From Actinomycetota bacterium (GTDB lineage: Bacteria; Actinomycetota; Thermoleophilia; Gaiellales; Gaiellaceae): 24,085 nt of DNA. This document shows, in pieces, positions 21,196 to 24,085 of this stretch (the stretch's first letter is position 1; every line of letters begins with the position of its first letter). The notes below the pieces were generated by a model. It saw only the letters and a list, made by a program, of their open reading frames with translations. It ran no database searches and was not told where the DNA came from. The translations under genes and the position numbers were made by a program. The DNA is taken from the NCBI GenBank assembly GCA_005885565.1, contig VAXK01000201.1, forward strand, positions 1 through 24,085, written 5' to 3'.

Positions 21196-22281
21196 ATGAG
21201 CGACTTCAAGCCGGGCCTCGAAGGGGTCGTCGCCGTCGAGACGGAGATCGCCGAGCCCGATCGGGAAGGCGGCTCGCTCCGCTACCGCGGGATCGACATC
21301 GAGGAGCTGGTCGGCCACTACCCGTACGAGAACGTGTGGGGCCTGCTCGTCGACGACGACTTGGGCTCGAAGATGCCGGACCCCGAGCCGTACGAGCCGG
21401 CGCGGCTCACCGGCAACGCGCCGGCCGACCTCCAGGCCGAGACGGCGCGGCTCGCCGGCGAGTGGAAGCTCGGCAAGCTGAACGAGATCTCCGACGACCA
21501 GGCGCGCGAGGATCTCGGACGCCTCTCCGCGCAGATGATGGGCATCGTCGCGCGGTCGGCGGCGGTCGCCGACGGGCGGGAGCCGGCGTCGGACGAGGTC
21601 GTCGGGCAGGGGAAGACCGTCGCCGAGAAGTTCCTGCTCCGCTGGCGCGGCGAGGCCGACCCGCGGCACGTCAAGGCGATCGACACCTACTGGATCTGCA
21701 CCGCCGAGCACGGCCTCAACGCCTCCACGTTCACCGCGCGGATCGTCGCCTCGACGGGCGCCGACTGCGGCGCCGCGCTCTCGTCGGCGGTCGGCGCGCT
21801 CACGGGCCCGCTGCACGGAGGCGCGCCCGCCTACGTGAAGCCGATGCTGGAAGAGGTCGCGAAGCTGGGAGATCCGACCCGTTGGGTCAGCGAGGCGCTC
21901 GCGAGCGGGAAGCGGATCATGGGCTTCGGCCACCGGATCTACCGGGCCGAGGACCCGCGCTCGCGGCTGCTGAAGCGGACGGCCCGGGAGCTCGGCGCGC
22001 CGAACGTCGAGGTCGCGGAGGAGCTCGAGCAGGTCGCGCTCGAAGCGCTCCAGGAGCGCTCCCCGGACCGCGTGCTCGCGACGAACGTCGAGTACTACTC
22101 CGCCATCGTCCTCGACGTCGCGGAGATCCCGCCGCCGCTCGTCCCGGCCATGTTCGCGTGCTCGCGCGTCGCGGGCTGGTCGGCGCACGTCCTCGAGCAG
22201 AAGCGAACGGGCCGGCTGTTCCGCCCGTCGGCGCGCTACGTCGGGCCGTCCGAGCGGTCGCTCACGGCCGTCGGCGCGTAG
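21196..22281 (+). CDS. citA: Citrate synthase, CitA (citrate synthase 2) type
   Basis: 361 residues from the ATG at 21196. The opening MSDFKPGLEGVVAVETEIAE and the RTGRL(F/V)RPSARYVGP-like end match Streptomyces/Mycobacterium citrate synthase 2. The active site has His207 in GPLHGGAP, His246 in IMGFGHRIYRAEDPR and, at the position of the usual catalytic aspartate, Glu299 in NVEYYSAIVLD. From memory the same Glu occurs in other CitA-type proteins, so it is probably a family trait and not a defect. The enzyme condenses acetyl-CoA with oxaloacetate. A second synthase gene follows 9 bases after its stop. The TAG stop forms part of the next gene's TAGGCT box. Confidence 0.92.
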   Translation: MSDFKPGLEGVVAVETEIAEPDREGGSLRYRGIDIEELVGHYPYENVWGLLVDDDLGSKMPDPEPYEPARLTGNAPADLQAETARLAGEWKLGKLNEISDDQAREDLGRLSAQMMGIVARSAAVADGREPASDEVVGQGKTVAEKFLLRWRGEADPRHVKAIDTYWICTAEHGLNASTFTARIVASTGADCGAALSSAVGALTGPLHGGAPAYVKPMLEEVAKLGDPTRWVSEALASGKRIMGFGHRIYRAEDPRSRLLKRTARELGAPNVEVAEELEQVALEALQERSPDRVLATNVEYYSAIVLDVAEIPPPLVPAMFACSRVAGWSAHVLEQKRTGRLFRPSARYVGPSERSLTAVGA

Positions 22282-22284
22282 GCT
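22279..22284 (+). promoter_or_regulatory. Putative internal leaderless -10 box for the second synthase gene
   Basis: TAGGCT overlaps the citA stop codon (TAG, 22279-22281) and ends six bases before the ATG at 22291. It would let the second synthase be expressed separately from citA. Confidence 0.45.
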
Positions 22285-22290
22285 CCGGCC

Positions 22291-23412
22291 ATGCCGCCGA
22301 AGAAGTCGGTGCAGCTCTCGGGCGTCGTCGTCGCGCAGACGGAGCTCTGCTCGATCGACGCCGAGCGCGGGATCCTCAGGTACCGCGGCTACGACGTCGC
22401 CGACCTCGCCGAGCACGCGAGCTACGAGGAGGTCGCGTACCTGCTCCTCGAGGGCGACCTGCCGTCGAGCGAGCAGCTCACGGCGTTCCGGGAAGAGCTC
22501 GCCGAGCGCGAGCTGCCGCGCCCCGTCCAGGCGGTGATCGACGGCAACGCGAGGGACGCGACGCCGATGGAGATGCTGCGCACGGCGGTCTCCCAGCTCT
22601 CCTTCTACGATCCCGCCGAGGCGGCGATCGACGCGCCGAACGAGCGACGCAAGGCGGCGCAGCTGGTCGCGCAGCTTCCGACGATCGTCGCGCGGCACCA
22701 CCGGCTGCGGTCGGGCCAGGAGCCGGTGCGGCCCGACCCGTCGCTCGGGTACGCGGAGAGCTTCCTCACCATGCTCCGCGGCGAGGCGCCGACCGAGGAG
22801 GAGACGCGTGCCTTCGAGGTCGCGATGATCCTGCACGCCGAGCACGAGCTGAACGCCTCCACGTTCTGTGCGCGCGTCGTCGCGGGGACGGGCGCCGACC
22901 TGCACTCGGCGATCGTCGCGGCGATCTGCGCGCTCAAGGGGCCGACGCACGGCGGCGCGAACGAGGCCGCGATGCGGATGATCGCCGGGTTCGGCTCGAT
23001 CGACGAGATCCCCGACGGCGTGCGCGAGCGGCTCGCGGCGAAGCAGACGCTCTTCGGCTTCGGCCACCCCGTGTACACGACGACCGACCCACGGGCGAGG
23101 ATCCTGAAGCGGCTCGGCGAGCAGCTCTCGCACGACGGCGGCGAGCCCAACTGGTGGGCGCGCACCGAGGCGACCGAGCGCGCCGTCTACGAGCAGAAGG
23201 GCTTGCACCCGAACGTCGACCTCTACTCGGGGCCGCTCTACCGGTACCTCGGCATCCCGGACGACCTGTTCACGCCGCTCTTCGAGTGCAGCCGCGTCGT
23301 CGGGCAGGCGGCGCACGTGCTCGAGCAGCACGCGAACAACAAGATCATCCGGCCGGCGGCGGAGTACGTCGGGCCGGAGCCCCGCGAGCACCCGATCGCG
23401 GCGAAGCCGTGA
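22291..23412 (+). CDS. prpC: Citrate/2-methylcitrate synthase, PrpC-like
   Basis: 373 residues from the ATG at 22291. All three catalytic residues are present: His220 in GPTHGGANE, His259 in GFGHPVYTTTDPR and Asp310 in HPNVDLYSG. The GHPVYT..DPR form (instead of GHRVY), LHAEHELNASTF and the C-terminal NNKIIRPAAEYVGPE are shared with E. coli PrpC and mark the 2-methylcitrate synthase branch. It probably condenses propionyl-CoA with oxaloacetate and may also use acetyl-CoA. No prpB or prpD lies in the window. Together with the acyl-CoA carboxylase genes this suggests two routes for propionyl-CoA. Its stop overlaps the next start (GTGA). Confidence 0.88.
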   Translation: MPPKKSVQLSGVVVAQTELCSIDAERGILRYRGYDVADLAEHASYEEVAYLLLEGDLPSSEQLTAFREELAERELPRPVQAVIDGNARDATPMEMLRTAVSQLSFYDPAEAAIDAPNERRKAAQLVAQLPTIVARHHRLRSGQEPVRPDPSLGYAESFLTMLRGEAPTEEETRAFEVAMILHAEHELNASTFCARVVAGTGADLHSAIVAAICALKGPTHGGANEAAMRMIAGFGSIDEIPDGVRERLAAKQTLFGFGHPVYTTTDPRARILKRLGEQLSHDGGEPNWWARTEATERAVYEQKGLHPNVDLYSGPLYRYLGIPDDLFTPLFECSRVVGQAAHVLEQHANNKIIRPAAEYVGPEPREHPIAAKP

Positions 23413-23906
23413 CGCTCGCCGAGGCGGCCGTCCAGGCCGACGAGCTCGCGCAGCGCGGAGCCGAGCGCGAGCTCGCCCAGCTGCGGGCCGAGTGGGACGA
23501 CGAGCTGGAGGCGGCGGCGCGGAGCGCCGACTTCCGCGAGCGCGCGGCGGCCTACCGCGCGGTCGGCCAGTTCCGGTACCGGCAGAAGCTCGAGCTCCTC
23601 CGCCGCGGCCTCGAGGACGAGAGCCCCGCCTGCCGCGGCTCTGCGCTCGTCTCGCTCGAGCTCCTCTCGCGCGAGCATCCCGGGGTCGTGAACGCCGTCC
23701 GGCCGACCCTCCACGAGCTCGCCGCCCGCGACCCGAACCAGGCGGTGCGGCGCCTCGCCGTCGTGGCGCTGCGAAACGGGTCGCCGCAGCGCGACACCAT
23801 CCTCATCCTGCGCGGTCTCGCCGAGTCGGACGAGGAGGAGCAGGAGCTTCGGGCGGTGGCAGCGCGCACCGCAGCGGCGCTCAAGAAGCGCGCGGGCCCT
23901 CGCTAA
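23409..23906 (+). CDS. Alpha-helical repeat (HEAT-like) protein, function unknown
   Basis: 165 residues from a GTG at 23409 overlapping the prpC stop (GTGA), so it is translationally coupled. It is entirely helical and charged. An N-terminal amphipathic helix, rich in Ala, Glu, Arg and Leu and coiled-coil-like (ELAQLRAEWDDELEAAAR), precedes three to four helix pairs. Repeating phrases such as RRGLEDESPACRGSALVSLE and AARDPNQAVRRLAVVALRNG have the D-P-x-x-x-V-R-x-x-A-V-x-A-L pattern of HEAT repeats. Such repeats bind other proteins, so a scaffold or regulator of the synthases is conceivable but unproven. No membrane segment or signal peptide. Confidence 0.7.
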   Translation: MTLAEAAVQADELAQRGAERELAQLRAEWDDELEAAARSADFRERAAAYRAVGQFRYRQKLELLRRGLEDESPACRGSALVSLELLSREHPGVVNAVRPTLHELAARDPNQAVRRLAVVALRNGSPQRDTILILRGLAESDEEEQELRAVAARTAAALKKRAGPR

Positions 23907-24079
23907 CTACGAGAGCACAGGCAGGCGCCCCGCTCGAGGCGCCGCCCGCACGACGGGCAGGTCCGCCGCCTCTGCCGCCATTCGAGCGCGCTCTTGTGGA
24001 CGCCCGCGATCGCCATCAGGAAACCGACGCCGCTGGACGTTGCGAGGAGGACTGCGAGATGTGGGTCAAGCGCTTGCAT
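23903..24079 (-). CDS. 58-aa zinc-ribbon membrane protein
   Basis: The minus strand from the ATG at 24079 encodes 58 residues. One hydrophobic segment (residues about 8-27, LAVLLATSSGVGFLMAIAGV) is followed by a basic stretch (HKSALEWRQRRRT) and a zinc-ribbon-like CPSCGRR...CLC (Cys41, 44, 53, 55). The ribbon should face the cytoplasm by the positive-inside rule. The start lies six bases from the window edge, so a longer upstream start cannot be excluded. Its TAG stop shares bases 23903-23906 (CTAA) with the stop of the convergent helical-repeat gene. Function unknown. Confidence 0.6.
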   Translation of the reverse strand: MQALDPHLAVLLATSSGVGFLMAIAGVHKSALEWRQRRRTCPSCGRRLERGACLCSRS

Positions 24080-24085
24080 CCGACT

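Noticed and set aside
19031..21199. Very long plus-strand frame opposite mdh and icd
   Set aside because: The opposite strand carries two unmistakable dehydrogenases. The plus-strand product is low-complexity His/Arg/Asp-rich, as expected of a shadow frame.
21175..23391. Long minus-strand frame opposite both synthase genes
   Set aside because: Both synthases have complete catalytic motifs on the plus strand; this product has none.
1..24085. Search for CRISPR arrays, tRNA/rRNA genes, riboswitches, integrases and transposases
   Set aside because: No spaced direct repeats, cloverleaf-like sequences, rRNA-like stretches or transposase/integrase motifs were recognised by eye. An automated search (tRNAscan, Infernal, ISfinder) was not possible here.

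Overview
This is a very GC-rich, densely packed stretch of bacterial chromosome. It most likely comes from a deep-branching actinobacterium of the Thermoleophilia/Gaiellales kind. That placement is an inference. It rests on the strong G/C bias at third codon positions, frequent GTG starts, a citrate synthase of the Streptomyces/Mycobacterium CitA type, an acyl-CoA carboxylase of actinobacterial layout (biotin carboxylase fused to biotin carrier, separate carboxyltransferase), and many start codons sitting 6-8 nt after a TAnnnT box, as expected for leaderless transcripts. No rRNA, tRNA, CRISPR array, insertion sequence or prophage gene was seen.

Layout. 1-201 (-): N-terminal piece of a PLP trans-sulfuration enzyme. 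202-505: non-coding, with REP-like inverted repeats. 506-1504 (+): exported protein. 1539-3122 (+): acyl-CoA carboxylase carboxyltransferase. 3255-4816 (-): 37-aa membrane peptide, GGDEF membrane protein, 55-aa basic protein. 4905-5993 (-): secreted NlpC/P60 hydrolase. 6043-6225 (+): 60-aa protein resembling a carboxylase epsilon subunit. 6214-7661 (-): pgsA followed by two small membrane genes. 7683-9452 (+): acyl-CoA carboxylase biotin subunit. 9486-11233 (-): DrrAB-type ABC exporter. 11263-15836 (+): sucC, a methyltransferase, sucD, an exported protein, an MFS transporter. 15854-16954 (+): PLP aminotransferase. 16951-17127 (-): Cys-rich 58-aa protein. 17268-19015 (-): SDR then PDZ-Lon protease. 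19142-21160 (-): icd-mdh. 21196-23906 (+): citrate synthase, methylcitrate-type synthase, helical repeat protein. 23903-24079 (-): zinc-ribbon membrane protein.

Functionally the window is a central carbon locus. Citrate synthase, isocitrate dehydrogenase, succinyl-CoA synthetase and malate dehydrogenase lie within 12 kb. The two carboxylase subunits and the methylcitrate-type synthase point to propionyl-CoA or acetyl-CoA handling. Cell-envelope genes (NlpC/P60, PgsA, ABC exporter, PDZ-Lon protease) are interspersed.

I see no obviously new large system. The points most worth a second look are a methyltransferase gene embedded between sucC and sucD with overlapping stops and starts, several unlisted genes under 60 codons with good start signals or family-like motifs, back-to-back leaderless promoters, an SDR lacking the canonical Tyr/Lys, and a perfect 16-bp palindrome upstream of the GGDEF operon.
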